A stretch of 46,489 nucleotides of DNA from CAZUQA01 sp964622375 (GCA_964622375.1 CAZUQA010000050.1:1-46489), one strand, 5' to 3'. Numbered from the stretch's first letter, positions 23,844 to 32,353 are shown. The notes: generated by a model from the sequence alone, not told the origin. Numbers and translations: made by a program.

Positions 23844-24241
23844 TAATTCAATTCCTCGGCACTAAAGGCAAAAGGCAATAATTCTGCTATCGTGGTTGCT
23901 CTGGAAGCTGCCTTATTTGCCAGGTAAATCGGTGTATCCGGCAACAACAATTCGGACAAAACTTGACGACAAGCGCCGCAAGGACAAGCTATCTCCCGGC
24001 CATCACAGACAATAGCAATAGCAACAATATCTTCTTTACGGTAGCCGTGAGCATAAGTTGCAAAAATCGCAGTCCGCTCACCACAATTTGTCAAACCATA
24101 CGATGCATTCTCAATATTTGCCCCGATGAAATAGTTGCCGTCTTTGCACAATACACAAGATCCCACATGGAAATTTGAATATGGCGCATAAGCATTTTCC
24201 ATAGCAGCAAAAGCTAATTTTAAAAGTTCTTCTTTTCTCAT
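23843..24241 (-). CDS. cdd: Cytidine deaminase
   Basis: 132 residues from the ATG at 24241, chosen because AGGAG lies eight bases upstream; further ATGs closer to the Shine-Dalgarno are too near. The catalytic zinc site is NCGERTAIFA plus PCGACRQVL, and YAPYSNFHVG binds the nucleoside. It deaminates cytidine and deoxycytidine in pyrimidine salvage. The dgkA-cdd-era order is common in Bacillota. Confidence 0.95.
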   Translation of the reverse strand: MRKEELLKLAFAAMENAYAPYSNFHVGSCVLCKDGNYFIGANIENASYGLTNCGERTAIFATYAHGYRKEDIVAIAIVCDGREIACPCGACRQVLSELLLPDTPIYLANKAASRATTIAELLPFAFSAEELN

Positions 24242-24251
24242 GTTCATTCTC

Positions 24252-24593
24252 CTATAATAAGTGTTCAATTAATAGCAAGATGCCGATAATTAAAGCAAAT
24301 AAACCGGATAAAAGTACCAGCCCGGCACTGAGGTCCTTGATTTTTTTTGCTTGGGTTTTTCGCTCTAAAGAGATATAGTCAACTGTCATCTCCACGATAC
24401 TGTTAATCCACTCGCAAAGAACGACAATAGCAATCATGATAATAACTACTAACCATTCAAAATAACTAATTTTAACCACAATAAAAGTGACAACAGCAAC
24501 TAAGCCCAAAACAATTTGTAGCCAAATACTGCCTTGGCGCATGCCAATAAACAAACCGGTAAAAGCATACTTAAATTTATTTAGCAATTTCAT
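24252..24593 (-). CDS. dgkA: Diacylglycerol/undecaprenol kinase
   Basis: 113 residues with three membrane helices. The active-site segment CEWINSIVEMTVDYIS is followed by LERKTQAKKIKDLSAGLVLL, which matches the DgkA family (usual form EWxNTAIExxVD). In Gram-positive bacteria these enzymes mostly phosphorylate undecaprenol for cell-wall lipid carrier recycling. The gene overlaps ybeY by 17 bases. Confidence 0.92.
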   Translation of the reverse strand: MKLLNKFKYAFTGLFIGMRQGSIWLQIVLGLVAVVTFIVVKISYFEWLVVIIMIAIVVLCEWINSIVEMTVDYISLERKTQAKKIKDLSAGLVLLSGLFALIIGILLLIEHLL

Positions 24594-25032
24594 TCAGTAT
24601 TTCCTTTTGTAGATTAATCATGATTTTCTCAGCAGTGGCGCTTTGATGGTCATAGCCTAACAGGTGCAACAATCCGTGAGTAAAAAGAAAAAGGGTCTCG
24701 CGTCTTTGACTATGTTTATATTCTGTCGCTTGACGTTGGACAGCTTGGATATTGATGATGATATCACCCAATGATTTGTCAATCTCCGGATTAGTTTCGT
24801 AATCATCGCTTTGATCTTTTAAGGCAAAACTGATGACATCGGTCGTTCTATCAATACCACGATACTGGCTGTTGATTTGACGCATTTGCTCGTCATCAAC
24901 AAAGACCACGGCACATTGCAAATCATCCTCTAATTGCAGTAACAAACTGATCTTAGAAGCAATCACCGGAAAATCAGTGCTATAAGCTACAATATCTTGA
25001 TTAGAAGTCTCATTAATAATGTCTATTTCCAT
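24577..25032 (-). CDS. ybeY: Endoribonuclease YbeY
   Basis: 151 residues. The metal-binding motif HGLLHLLGYDH near residue 115 is diagnostic, and RGIDRTTDVISF is also conserved. YbeY takes part in 16S rRNA 3' maturation and ribosome quality control. There is no Shine-Dalgarno sequence; a strong extended -10 lies seven bases before the ATG. Upstream is phoH, the usual partner. Confidence 0.95.
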   Translation of the reverse strand: MEIDIINETSNQDIVAYSTDFPVIASKISLLLQLEDDLQCAVVFVDDEQMRQINSQYRGIDRTTDVISFALKDQSDDYETNPEIDKSLGDIIINIQAVQRQATEYKHSQRRETLFLFTHGLLHLLGYDHQSATAEKIMINLQKEILNEIAK

Positions 25033-25039
25033 TTACTTG

Positions 25040-25048
25040 ATTATACCA
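25040..25048 (-). promoter_or_regulatory. ybeY promoter predicting a leader of 0-1 base
   Basis: On the minus strand TGG-TATAAT, with a perfect hexamer at 25040-25045, is followed by seven bases and then the ATG. The predicted transcript starts at or one base before the start codon. Confidence 0.6.
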
Positions 25049-25084
25049 TTGCCGTTGTAATAAACACAATTTCGCTGGCTTTCA

Positions 25085-26038
25085 CTAATGATTCTCACCA
25101 ATTTGGTAAGCGTCGATTATTTTTTGCACTAAAGGACTGCGGACAACATCGATGCTGCTAAGTTCAACTACTTTTATCTCTTTTATCTTTTCTAAAACCT
25201 TAATGGCATGTACCAAACCGCAAGTTTGCGATTTTGGTAAATCAATTTGGGTAATATCACCGGTTACTACCATTTTCGAATTAAAGCCCAAGCGAGTGAG
25301 AAACATCTTCATCTGGGTCATCGTAGTATTCTGGGCTTCATCGAGAATGACAAACGCCCGCTCTAAAGTCCTTCCTCGCATAAAAGCTAGTGGTGCCACT
25401 TCAATCACACCTTGTTCCAAGTATTTGCTAACCCTTTCCGCCCCTAAAATATCATACAAAGCATCATATAAAGGTCGCAAATAGGGATCAATCTTCTCTT
25501 TCAAATCACCCGGTAAAAAACCAAGGTTTTCTCCGGCTTCTACGGCTGGGCGGGTTAGAATAATTTTTTCTATCTTTTGACTTTTAAATAAAGCCAAAGC
25601 ATAGGCAACAGCGAGATAAGTTTTCCCGGTCCCAGCCGGGCCGACGGCGAAAACCACATCATAATTACACATTGCTTCAAATAAAAGTTTTTGGTTATTG
25701 GTTTTAGGGTAAACTGCTTTCCCTTTATGACTACTGATTATCGGCGTATCATAAAGGCCGGTAACAGTAACTTCTTGATTAGTTAATGCTAGTTGACACA
25801 GATAGATTAACTCACGTCCGGCAAAGTATTTCTGTTGCTTAAGACAATCCAATAAAGCAGTAACAACCTTTAGGGCGGCAGCAACATTTTCTCTGTCCCC
25901 ATTAATTATCAAATTGTTTCCCTTGATACTTAATTCCACCAGCAATTTATCGGCAATAATCTTTATATATTCATCCTGAACACCACAAATACCCTGCAAA
26001 TACTCATATGATAAATTCTCGATAATTTTCTCATCCAT
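25085..26038 (-). CDS. phoH: PhoH-family ATPase
   Basis: 317 residues. Walker A GPAGTGKT near residue 133, LGFLPGDLKEKIDPYLRPLYD, and FVILDEAQNTT as Walker B, as in PhoH/YqfA-type proteins next to ybeY. The role is thought to lie in RNA metabolism with YbeY. An N-terminal KH-like segment precedes the ATPase domain. The ATG lacks a Shine-Dalgarno sequence; TAAGAT lies six bases upstream of it. Confidence 0.93.
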   Translation of the reverse strand: MDEKIIENLSYEYLQGICGVQDEYIKIIADKLLVELSIKGNNLIINGDRENVAAALKVVTALLDCLKQQKYFAGRELIYLCQLALTNQEVTVTGLYDTPIISSHKGKAVYPKTNNQKLLFEAMCNYDVVFAVGPAGTGKTYLAVAYALALFKSQKIEKIILTRPAVEAGENLGFLPGDLKEKIDPYLRPLYDALYDILGAERVSKYLEQGVIEVAPLAFMRGRTLERAFVILDEAQNTTMTQMKMFLTRLGFNSKMVVTGDITQIDLPKSQTCGLVHAIKVLEKIKEIKVVELSSIDVVRSPLVQKIIDAYQIGENH

Positions 26039-26064
26039 ATAGCAATCTTACACTAAAAACCAAG

Positions 26065-26096
26065 AAAAAAGGAAACTTTAACGAATTTCCTTTTTG
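26065..26096. terminator. Terminator after rpsU
   Basis: AAAAAGGAAA (26066-26075) pairs with TTTCCTTTTT (26086-26095) around a ten-base loop, with T-runs in both directions. It separates rpsU from phoH, implying that phoH needs its own promoter. Confidence 0.85.
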
Positions 26097-26101
26097 TCAG
26101 A

Positions 26102-26281
26102 TTATTTACTGCGCCTGGCTTTTCTGGCAGCCTCTGATTTGAGCTTACGCCGAACACCCGGCTTCACATAATACTCTCTTTTTCGCGCTTCAGCAAGGGT
26201 GCCATTGCGTGATACTTGTCTCTTAAAGCGCCTTAAAGCATCATCTAATACTTCGTTCTCTTTAACTACAACTCTCGGCAT
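26102..26281 (-). CDS. rpsU: Ribosomal protein S21
   Basis: 59 residues beginning MPRVVVKENEVLDDALRRFK and ending in the basic tail AARKARRSK. S21 sits near the 3' end of 16S rRNA by the anti-Shine-Dalgarno region and helps initiation. The ATG at 26281 has AAAGGAGGG upstream; longer in-frame codons upstream lie over the promoter and are rejected. Confidence 0.97.
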   Translation of the reverse strand: MPRVVVKENEVLDDALRRFKRQVSRNGTLAEARKREYYVKPGVRRKLKSEAARKARRSK

Positions 26282-26308
26282 TTTCATCCCTCCTTTCGCA
26301 CAAGTAGT

Positions 26309-26338
26309 ATTATAAACTAATTTTACGAATAATATCAA
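26309..26338 (-). promoter_or_regulatory. rpsU promoter
   Basis: On the minus strand TTGATA (26333-26338), 18 bases, TATAAT (26309-26314). The leader of about 22 bases holds the ribosome-binding site. The remaining 140 or so bases up to metK hold no other signal that I recognise. Confidence 0.75.
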
Positions 26339-26481
26339 GCCTGAGCTAAAACTTGTGCTAAAATTTGGCAATGATTTGCCTTTCTCTTATGAAGCTTAGT
26401 TTGCACTGCTGGTAATTTTAAAGACCCAAAGGCATCGTCACTAACATCTTTTTAACTTAAGAGTTATTTTCTGATAAAACT

Positions 26482-27600
26482 CTAGAGAATTTTCTTTAGC
26501 TCAGCAACTAAATCCAATTGTTCCCAAGGCACCGTTATACCATCTTTTACTTCAGCGCCAAAATGACCATAACGTGAACAACTGGCATAAATCGGTCGTT
26601 TCAAATCAAATCTATCTATTATACCTTTTGGTGTTAAGTCGACTAATTCCATTATTTTCTCAGTAACTTTATTCTCATCGATCCCGGTATCATGTAAATT
26701 GATATTTACCGAAATCGGTTCTTTAATGCCAATAGCGTAAGACAATTGGATTGTACATTTCTTAGCTAAGCCGGCAGCGACAATATTCTTGGCTAAATAA
26801 CGAGCCATATACGCAGCACTGCGGTCAACCTTCGTCGGATCTTTACCACTAAAGGCACCACCACCATGGGGTGAATAACCGCCATAGGTATCCACGATGA
26901 TTTTTCTTCCGGTTACTCCGGCATCACCAATCGGACCACCGATGACAAAGCGCCCTGTTGGATTCAACAATACTTTATAGTCAGTATTCAAATTATAAGA
27001 TTTAACGACCTCCGCAATAAATCCTTTGATGTATTCTTTGAAGGCCGTTTCATCATAATCAGCATCATGTTGAATTGACATCAAGACAGTGTGCACTTTA
27101 GCTGTAGAGCCACTATAGTCAATGGTAACTTGTGATTTCATATCTGGTTTAGCCCATTTAAAATCACCGTTTTTTCTTAGGGTATCGGCTTTCTTGATAA
27201 GATCATGAGCAATCGAAATCGCCAGCGGCATGAAATTCGCGGTTTCATCACAAGCATAACCGAACATCATTCCTTGATCCCCAGCCCCGCCGACGTCATC
27301 ATTAGTGCCTAAGGCAATATCAGCTGATTGGCTGTTTAAAAGATTAGTAATTCGCGGTTTGATATCATAGCCAATATCAGCGTATACTCCGGCAACTAAA
27401 GCTTCGATGTCAACGTCTGCCGTCGATGTTATTTCTCCGCCTAAGACGATATTATCATCCTTGACTAAGGTTTCAACAGCTACTCGAGATTTAGGATCCA
27501 GTCGTAAATGAGCATCGAGGATTAAATCGGAGATGTAATCACAAACCTTGTCGGGATGCCCCGGTGATACTGATTCTGATGTGAATAATTGTTTTTCCAT
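26482..27600 (-). CDS. metK: S-adenosylmethionine synthetase
   Basis: 372 residues, slightly shorter than the usual 380-400. FTSESVSPGHPDKVCD at the N-terminus, GDQGMMFGYACDE, and GGGAFSGKDPTKVDRSAAY are the ATP/Mg and methionine-binding signatures. It makes SAM from methionine and ATP. AGAAGGA precedes the ATG. Expression is under the S-box riboswitch and terminator in the leader, with a consensus promoter upstream. Confidence 0.97.
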   Translation of the reverse strand: MEKQLFTSESVSPGHPDKVCDYISDLILDAHLRLDPKSRVAVETLVKDDNIVLGGEITSTADVDIEALVAGVYADIGYDIKPRITNLLNSQSADIALGTNDDVGGAGDQGMMFGYACDETANFMPLAISIAHDLIKKADTLRKNGDFKWAKPDMKSQVTIDYSGSTAKVHTVLMSIQHDADYDETAFKEYIKGFIAEVVKSYNLNTDYKVLLNPTGRFVIGGPIGDAGVTGRKIIVDTYGGYSPHGGGAFSGKDPTKVDRSAAYMARYLAKNIVAAGLAKKCTIQLSYAIGIKEPISVNINLHDTGIDENKVTEKIMELVDLTPKGIIDRFDLKRPIYASCSRYGHFGAEVKDGITVPWEQLDLVAELKKIL

Positions 27601-27617
27601 GTTTTCCTTCTTTCCAA

Positions 27618-27642
27618 TAAAAAACTTCCTGCTCGAGGAAGT
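27618..27642 (-). terminator. Riboswitch-controlled terminator before metK
   Basis: On the minus strand ACTTCCT, loop CGAGC, AGGAAGT, then TTTTTT. The competing antiterminator is visible: GAG(T)GAAGTA (27656-27665) pairs with TACTTCCTC (27635-27643), and its 5' arm overlaps the 3' arm of riboswitch P1. Confidence 0.9.
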
Positions 27643-27662
27643 AAAATATTATTTGTACTTCA

Positions 27663-27763
27663 CTCTTATTGCTCAGAGATGGCCTCTGCTTGGGATGAGC
27701 ACCTTCTTTAAAAGGGTTGCTACCACATCAGCGGTCCCTGACCTCCGTGGTTCCAAATAAAAG
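27663..27763 (-). promoter_or_regulatory. SAM-I (S-box) riboswitch
   Basis: Read on the minus strand, P1 pairs CTTTTATT (27756-27763) with AATAAGAG (27663-27670). Inside are ACGGAGGTCAGGGACC, CTGATGTGGTAGCAACC, GAAGGTGCTCATCCC and GCAGAGGCCATCTCTGAG, in the S-box order. SAM binding should stabilise P1, free the terminator arm and stop transcription before metK, a classic negative feedback on SAM synthesis. Confidence 0.94.
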
Positions 27764-27774
27764 TTTATGTAACT

Positions 27775-27803
27775 ATAATACAGCTAATAATTCCGCTTGT
27801 CAA
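27775..27803 (-). promoter_or_regulatory. metK promoter
   Basis: On the minus strand the consensus -35 TTGACA (27798-27803), 17 bases, then TATTAT (27775-27780). It is the best sigma-A-type promoter in the window and starts the transcript a few bases before the riboswitch P1. Confidence 0.9.
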
Positions 27804-27805
27804 TT

Positions 27806-27835
27806 TTAAGCGAGGTTAAGCGAGGTTAAGCGAGA
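27806..27835 (-). repeat. Three tandem 10-bp repeats next to the metK -35 box
   Basis: On the plus strand TTAAGCGAGG occurs twice exactly and a third time as TTAAGCGAGA, end to end. The array ends two bases from the -35 hexamer of metK and has the period of one DNA turn. It could be an operator array or simple slippage. Confidence 0.9.
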
Positions 27836-27867
27836 ACAAGGAGGGATATTACCAACTTAAATCGAAC

Positions 27868-29403
27868 TTAACTTTGAGAATCGTCGATTTTGTTTTTACG
27901 TTTTCTTAAAAAGACATAAAAGCCTGACATATGATTGATTAAGAACATTTTCAAATAGCCCTTTATCTTGTTTCTTACTTCAACAACAAACACCAGAGTT
28001 CGCCGTGGCGTCAAGGGCCCGACAAAGACGAAATCCCAAAATTTCTCCCAGAACTTTCTAATCTTTGTATCTTTCTTATAACACCATTTATACTTCTTGA
28101 CAAAGAACAAGAAATAATGTGCCGCAAAAAGCACCTGATGATCAGGGAATTGAGCTTGTTTTAAGTAGACTTTAGTCTTCGCTGTTATCTCCCTTAAGAA
28201 ACCTCCCTCTTCCGCTATTTTTCTCAGGGTGGTTGCCGGATAAGGATAGAAGATATTAGGAACAATTTGGTCACTCTTTAATTGGGCGTTTAATTTAATA
28301 GTTTCCAAAGCTTTGTGTAAATCCTCGTAAGGCAAGCCCACGATGTTATAGGTCAAAACATTGATCTTATATTTATTAAACCACTTAGAAGCATTGATCA
28401 TCTGTTCATCTGTTGTATACCGATGAAGATACTTATGCCTGATTTCTTTGTTGCCGCTTTCCAAACCGATATCAATGGTATAACAGCCGGCATCTTTCAT
28501 CCTTCTTACGGCATCTTCTGTGACAATATCAAAGCGCAAATTCGAAGTCCATGGTAGTCCAATCTCTGACTTATACAAATCGATGAACTCATCAAACCAC
28601 GCAGGAAACATATTGAATATCGCATCACGGAAATTGATGAACTTGATATTGGGGTGTTTCTTTAATACTACCTTAATTAACTCTATACTCTTTTGTGGAC
28701 TGCGAAAACGGGCATATTTTGCTTTATTTGGGTAAATATTTCTAAAATTGGCATTACCACAATAAGTGCAGTTATACAAGCAACCACGGCTTAAAATCAC
28801 AATGGCAATATTGGTTTTGGTAGTTTCCAAATTTTTGTAATCAAACAAATCGATGTCAGGAAAAGGTAACTCATCGAGGTCTTCGATCAGCGGTCGTACC
28901 GGGTTTTTTATGGTTTGCCCTTTTCGTAAAAACCACCAGCTTAATAGCCCGCTATAGTCTTCGCCTTTTTCCATTTTCTGCATCAGTTCTAAGACCGGAT
29001 ATTCTCCTTCCCCGACACAAATACCATCCAGTCCGGCAATATTTTCAAATTCTTCCGGCGCCAATATCGGGTGGTAGCCCCCGACAATAATAAAGGCCTC
29101 TTTGTTCACCTCTCTGGTCCACTTTATTAAACTCTGCACATAGCTAAACATCGTGGTCCGCGTAGAAAAACCAATTAAATCTACAGTACCATATGTCGCT
29201 AATTTTTCTTTATACTGTTTTTCTTTAAGCTCATAGCTAATATGCATAAGTGAAACGGTAAATCCGGCTTGTTTTAGAACCGCCGAAATAGAAGCCAAAC
29301 CTTCACTATAATTGCCGCCACTTGACTTCGAAGTAGCCTCACCTTCGACAAAATCCGGGTATACCAACAACATGTGTAATCTTTGATTATTTGTTTGTTT
29401 CAT
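27868..29403 (-). CDS. B12-binding-domain radical SAM protein, unknown substrate
   Basis: 511 residues. The N-terminal Rossmann-type B12-binding-like domain (LLVYPDF ... GFSTRTTMFSYV ... IIVGGYHPILAPEE) has no DxHxxG motif, so base-off cobalamin binding through His is not indicated. The radical SAM domain has the cluster motif CLYNCTYC near residue 215 and a GLESG-type strand. The last 100 residues are basic with hydrophobic patches and could touch the membrane. It stands alone, so the substrate is unknown. No clear Shine-Dalgarno sequence precedes the ATG. Confidence 0.85.
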   Translation of the reverse strand: MKQTNNQRLHMLLVYPDFVEGEATSKSSGGNYSEGLASISAVLKQAGFTVSLMHISYELKEKQYKEKLATYGTVDLIGFSTRTTMFSYVQSLIKWTREVNKEAFIIVGGYHPILAPEEFENIAGLDGICVGEGEYPVLELMQKMEKGEDYSGLLSWWFLRKGQTIKNPVRPLIEDLDELPFPDIDLFDYKNLETTKTNIAIVILSRGCLYNCTYCGNANFRNIYPNKAKYARFRSPQKSIELIKVVLKKHPNIKFINFRDAIFNMFPAWFDEFIDLYKSEIGLPWTSNLRFDIVTEDAVRRMKDAGCYTIDIGLESGNKEIRHKYLHRYTTDEQMINASKWFNKYKINVLTYNIVGLPYEDLHKALETIKLNAQLKSDQIVPNIFYPYPATTLRKIAEEGGFLREITAKTKVYLKQAQFPDHQVLFAAHYFLFFVKKYKWCYKKDTKIRKFWEKFWDFVFVGPLTPRRTLVFVVEVRNKIKGYLKMFLINHMSGFYVFLRKRKNKIDDSQS

Positions 29404-29546
29404 TGGAAAATCTGCTTTCTATACAGCTTATTATCTAAATACTGGCATACTGTATCAACTCATCAATCATAAAAAAATATCCTGGGTTTGTCAAATCGCC
29501 CATGACTAGTTTAACCGCTTAAGTAAGTGACTATATCTCATGTCAT

Positions 29547-30395
29547 TTAAGGATTTAAGTCGATGATTTGAACTTGGCGATTTTCTTTTAGTTTGAAGAA
29601 AATACCCAAACTATAATCTTCGGTAATAAGAACTTTACTGTCCTGCAACCGTTGAATTACTTCAGCAGCCGCACTATGGGGGCGGTCTTTGCTGGCGGTG
29701 CTGATAATAGCATATAGCGGTTTCACTTTTTGAATAAACTCCGCACTGCTGCTGTCATCTTGTCCATGATGCGCTACTTTTAGGATAGTTGCCTGCAAAT
29801 CAATTCCGTTTTTCAACAATTGCCGCTCAGTTTTTTCTTTCATATCCCCGGTAAACAACACCCGGTTGCCGAGGATTTCAAACATTAAGACTAAAGAATT
29901 GTTGTTGTCGTCTTTTTCGTCTTTAGTTTCCGGGGCCAAAACTAAAAAACTACAGTTTTCGCTTAATTGTATTTCTTGAAAAAAATCCAGTTCGATAATT
30001 TTGATAGCGTACTCTTGAGCCAATGCTTTGACTCCGGTATTGTGAATTTCCCCCAATGAACTGATATAGAGTTGAGAAATCTGTTGGCTACGGCACAGTT
30101 GCCCCCAGCCCCCAATATGATCCTTATCGCCATGGCTCAGAATTACAGCATCGATTTTTTCCACCCCTAACAGTTGCAAAATAGCTGTTATTTGGCTAAA
30201 AGACTCTTGACTGCCGCTGTCAATCAAGAAATTCTTACCATCAATCTGAATTAAAGCCGCATCGGCTTTAAAAACATTGATAAAAACAAGAACGGCTTCT
30301 TTAACTTCTGGTTCTTCCGCTACCTTTTCTTGTTTCAGACAAGCGCATAGACTCAAACAAATCAATACTACCAATATTTTTTTGATTCTACTCAT
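29547..30395 (-). CDS. ComEC-like metallo-beta-lactamase lipoprotein
   Basis: 282 residues from the ATG at 30395. The start gives a lipoprotein signal MSRIKKILVVLICLSLCAC with lipobox LCAC (Cys19). The mature part is a ComEC/Rec2-type metallo-beta-lactamase domain: LIDSGSQ, SHGDKDHIGG, LFTGDM, VAHHGQDDSS and ISTASKDRPH are the successive metal motifs. In ComEC this domain is thought to degrade one strand of incoming DNA; here it is a separate lipoprotein predicted outside the cell. The substrate is unproven. Confidence 0.87.
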   Translation of the reverse strand: MSRIKKILVVLICLSLCACLKQEKVAEEPEVKEAVLVFINVFKADAALIQIDGKNFLIDSGSQESFSQITAILQLLGVEKIDAVILSHGDKDHIGGWGQLCRSQQISQLYISSLGEIHNTGVKALAQEYAIKIIELDFFQEIQLSENCSFLVLAPETKDEKDDNNNSLVLMFEILGNRVLFTGDMKEKTERQLLKNGIDLQATILKVAHHGQDDSSSAEFIQKVKPLYAIISTASKDRPHSAAAEVIQRLQDSKVLITEDYSLGIFFKLKENRQVQIIDLNP

Positions 30396-30433
30396 TTTCT
30401 CAGTGCTAAACCATACATTCATGTGCTTAAAAA

Positions 30434-30442
30434 TGGTATCAT
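30434..30442 (+). promoter_or_regulatory. Extended -10 promoter of the AI-2E family gene
   Basis: TGG-TATCAT (hexamer 30437-30442) predicts a 25-base leader that contains AAAGGAG before the ATG at 30474. Confidence 0.5.
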
Positions 30443-30473
30443 ATTATTGCTAGTTAATAAAGGAGCTTACCCT

Positions 30474-31634
30474 ATGATAAACCGCGATGATTTCAATAAT
30501 ATCAAGCATTGGATAGTACTAGGTTTCATCTTTACGATTTTCGCTTTTGTGGTTATCTATTTTGATCCCATCGTTGTAGTTGTTAAGCGGCTGTTCTCTG
30601 TTTTCTCTCCTTTGTTCTATGCTATCGGTTTTTCCTTTGTGCTCAATATCATTTCCAGCCGTTTGGAAAAGCTGCTAAAAAAAGCTAAAACCCAGAGTCC
30701 GTTTTATCAAAAAATTCAGCGCCCCTTATCAATCTTCATAGCTGTCGTCTTTTTCTTGCTGATCATCAGCCTTTTGTTTAGTTTTATTATTCCCCAACTG
30801 GTAAACAGTTTGGTCAACCTGCTCAGTAATCTACCAAATTACATTGGCTCCATACAAAAATATGTTAACGATTTCTTTAGTAATTTTGACATTCCCCTGC
30901 AAATTGATATTTTGAAAACTGAATTTTGGCTAGATGCCATGCCGCAAGTATCAGATTTTATCACAAAAAACCTGATTGATGTGATTAATCGCTTTCTATC
31001 TTTCACCGGTGTTTTCTTTAATATTGTGTTAGGCTTCATGATTAGCTTTTATTTTTTGATCGATAAAGAACGTTTTATCCGTCAAGGTCGTAAAGTAATC
31101 ATGGCTCTTTTTTCGTATAAAACCGGTCTAAGAATAATTGAAATTAGTAAAGAAGCAAACCGGATTTACTCCAAATTTTTAACCGGTAAAACCTTAGAAG
31201 CTACTTTTTTAGGCTTGATGTTCTATGTCATCCTGGCTGTCCTACAAATACCATTTGCCTTATTAATCAGTTGTATGATAGCTATACTAAGTTTCGTCCC
31301 GGTTATCGGTGCGATTATCGCTTGGATTATTGGCACTCTGTTAATACTGGCGATTGACCCCTTCAAAGCCTTAATTTTCTTTGCCTTCTATCAAATATTA
31401 CAACAACTGGAAACGACCTTTGTCTATCCCCGGATCATTGGTAAATCCATTGAACTTCCCGGAGTTTGGACCTTGCTTGCCGTCTTTATTGGCGGTGGTC
31501 TGTTCGGCTTTTTTGGCATTCTTTTAGGGGTTCCTACTGCCGCCCTGATTTATTATCTCTTTGTCAATTTTATTAACAAACGCTTAGAAGACAAAAATAT
31601 CAAAGTTACTGACTCTGATGTCAGCCAATCATAA
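30474..31634 (+). CDS. AI-2E family membrane permease/exporter
   Basis: 386 residues, about eight membrane helices in the AI-2E (TqsA/YtvI) arrangement: two N-terminal helices, a soluble segment with LVNLLSNLPNYIGSIQKYV, then a C-terminal block with PFALLISCMIAILSFVPVIGAIIAWI and the conserved YPRIIGKSIELP. The substrates of this superfamily vary and cannot be inferred. The ATG at 30474 follows AAAGGAG; the longer upstream reading frame overlaps the promoter. Confidence 0.9.
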   Translation: MINRDDFNNIKHWIVLGFIFTIFAFVVIYFDPIVVVVKRLFSVFSPLFYAIGFSFVLNIISSRLEKLLKKAKTQSPFYQKIQRPLSIFIAVVFFLLIISLLFSFIIPQLVNSLVNLLSNLPNYIGSIQKYVNDFFSNFDIPLQIDILKTEFWLDAMPQVSDFITKNLIDVINRFLSFTGVFFNIVLGFMISFYFLIDKERFIRQGRKVIMALFSYKTGLRIIEISKEANRIYSKFLTGKTLEATFLGLMFYVILAVLQIPFALLISCMIAILSFVPVIGAIIAWIIGTLLILAIDPFKALIFFAFYQILQQLETTFVYPRIIGKSIELPGVWTLLAVFIGGGLFGFFGILLGVPTAALIYYLFVNFINKRLEDKNIKVTDSDVSQS

Positions 31635-31663
31635 AACAAGGTAGCTGTAGCCCCTTGTTTTTA
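31632..31663. terminator. Bidirectional terminator between the AI-2E gene and deoC
   Basis: AAAACAAGG (31633-31641) pairs with CCTTGTTTT (31653-31661), followed by a T on each side. It serves the two convergent genes. Confidence 0.88.
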
Positions 31664-31669
31664 ATCTAT

Positions 31670-32347
31670 TTAATAAGTGTGTTTATCGAAAACCACTTCG
31701 CCGTCAAGCATTTTCATTAAGCTGACACCGCGACTGGTACCGATTCTCTCAGCTCCGGCATCAACCATAGCGACCAAGTCACTTACACTAGCAACACCAC
31801 CGGCTGCCTTAATTCCGGCTTTATCGCCCACTACACTCTTTAGGAGTCTGACATCTTCGACTTTGGCACCGTCGGTAGAAAAACCGGTACTGGTTTTCAC
31901 AAAAGCTGCGCCCCCATCAAGCACCGCTTGGGTCGCCCTTCTTTTCTCTTCTTCACTCAACAAGCAAGTTTCGATGATGACTTTAACCGGTTTATTTCCT
32001 GCCGCCTTTACTACAGTTTTAATGTCGTCAACAACCTCTTCATATTTTCCTGATTTCAGAAAGCCAATGTTTATTACCATATCCAGTTCATCAGCTCCGG
32101 CAACCACGGCAGCTTGAGCTTCAGCAGCTTTCGCTTGCGTCAAAGTTGCCCCCAAAGGAAAACCAATAACCGCGCAAACCTTAACCGGACTGTCAGCCAA
32201 GAGTTCTTTACAGTAACTAATCCAACAAGGGTTAACACATACAGCTAAAAAGCCGTAGGATTTAGCCTGGTCACACAACTCAGCAATCTGTTGTTGGGTG
32301 GCATCAGCTTTTAATAAGGTGTGTTCAATATATTTGTTTATCTCCAT
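31670..32347 (-). CDS. deoC: Deoxyribose-phosphate aldolase
   Basis: 225 residues. EHTLLKADAT at the N-terminus, CAVIGFPLG, KVIIETCLL with the catalytic-region Lys, and AFVKTSTGF carrying the Schiff-base Lys, followed by GIKAAGG. It cleaves deoxyribose 5-phosphate to acetaldehyde and glyceraldehyde 3-phosphate in deoxynucleoside catabolism, in step with pdp further along the strand. Seven bases separate it from the murE-like stop and no Shine-Dalgarno sequence is seen, so coupling is likely. Confidence 0.95.
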   Translation of the reverse strand: MEINKYIEHTLLKADATQQQIAELCDQAKSYGFLAVCVNPCWISYCKELLADSPVKVCAVIGFPLGATLTQAKAAEAQAAVVAGADELDMVINIGFLKSGKYEEVVDDIKTVVKAAGNKPVKVIIETCLLSEEEKRRATQAVLDGGAAFVKTSTGFSTDGAKVEDVRLLKSVVGDKAGIKAAGGVASVSDLVAMVDAGAERIGTSRGVSLMKMLDGEVVFDKHTY

Positions 32348-32353
32348 AGTATC

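Noticed and set aside
27806..27835. Tandem 10-bp repeats as a CRISPR fragment
   Set aside because: The units are contiguous without spacers and too short.
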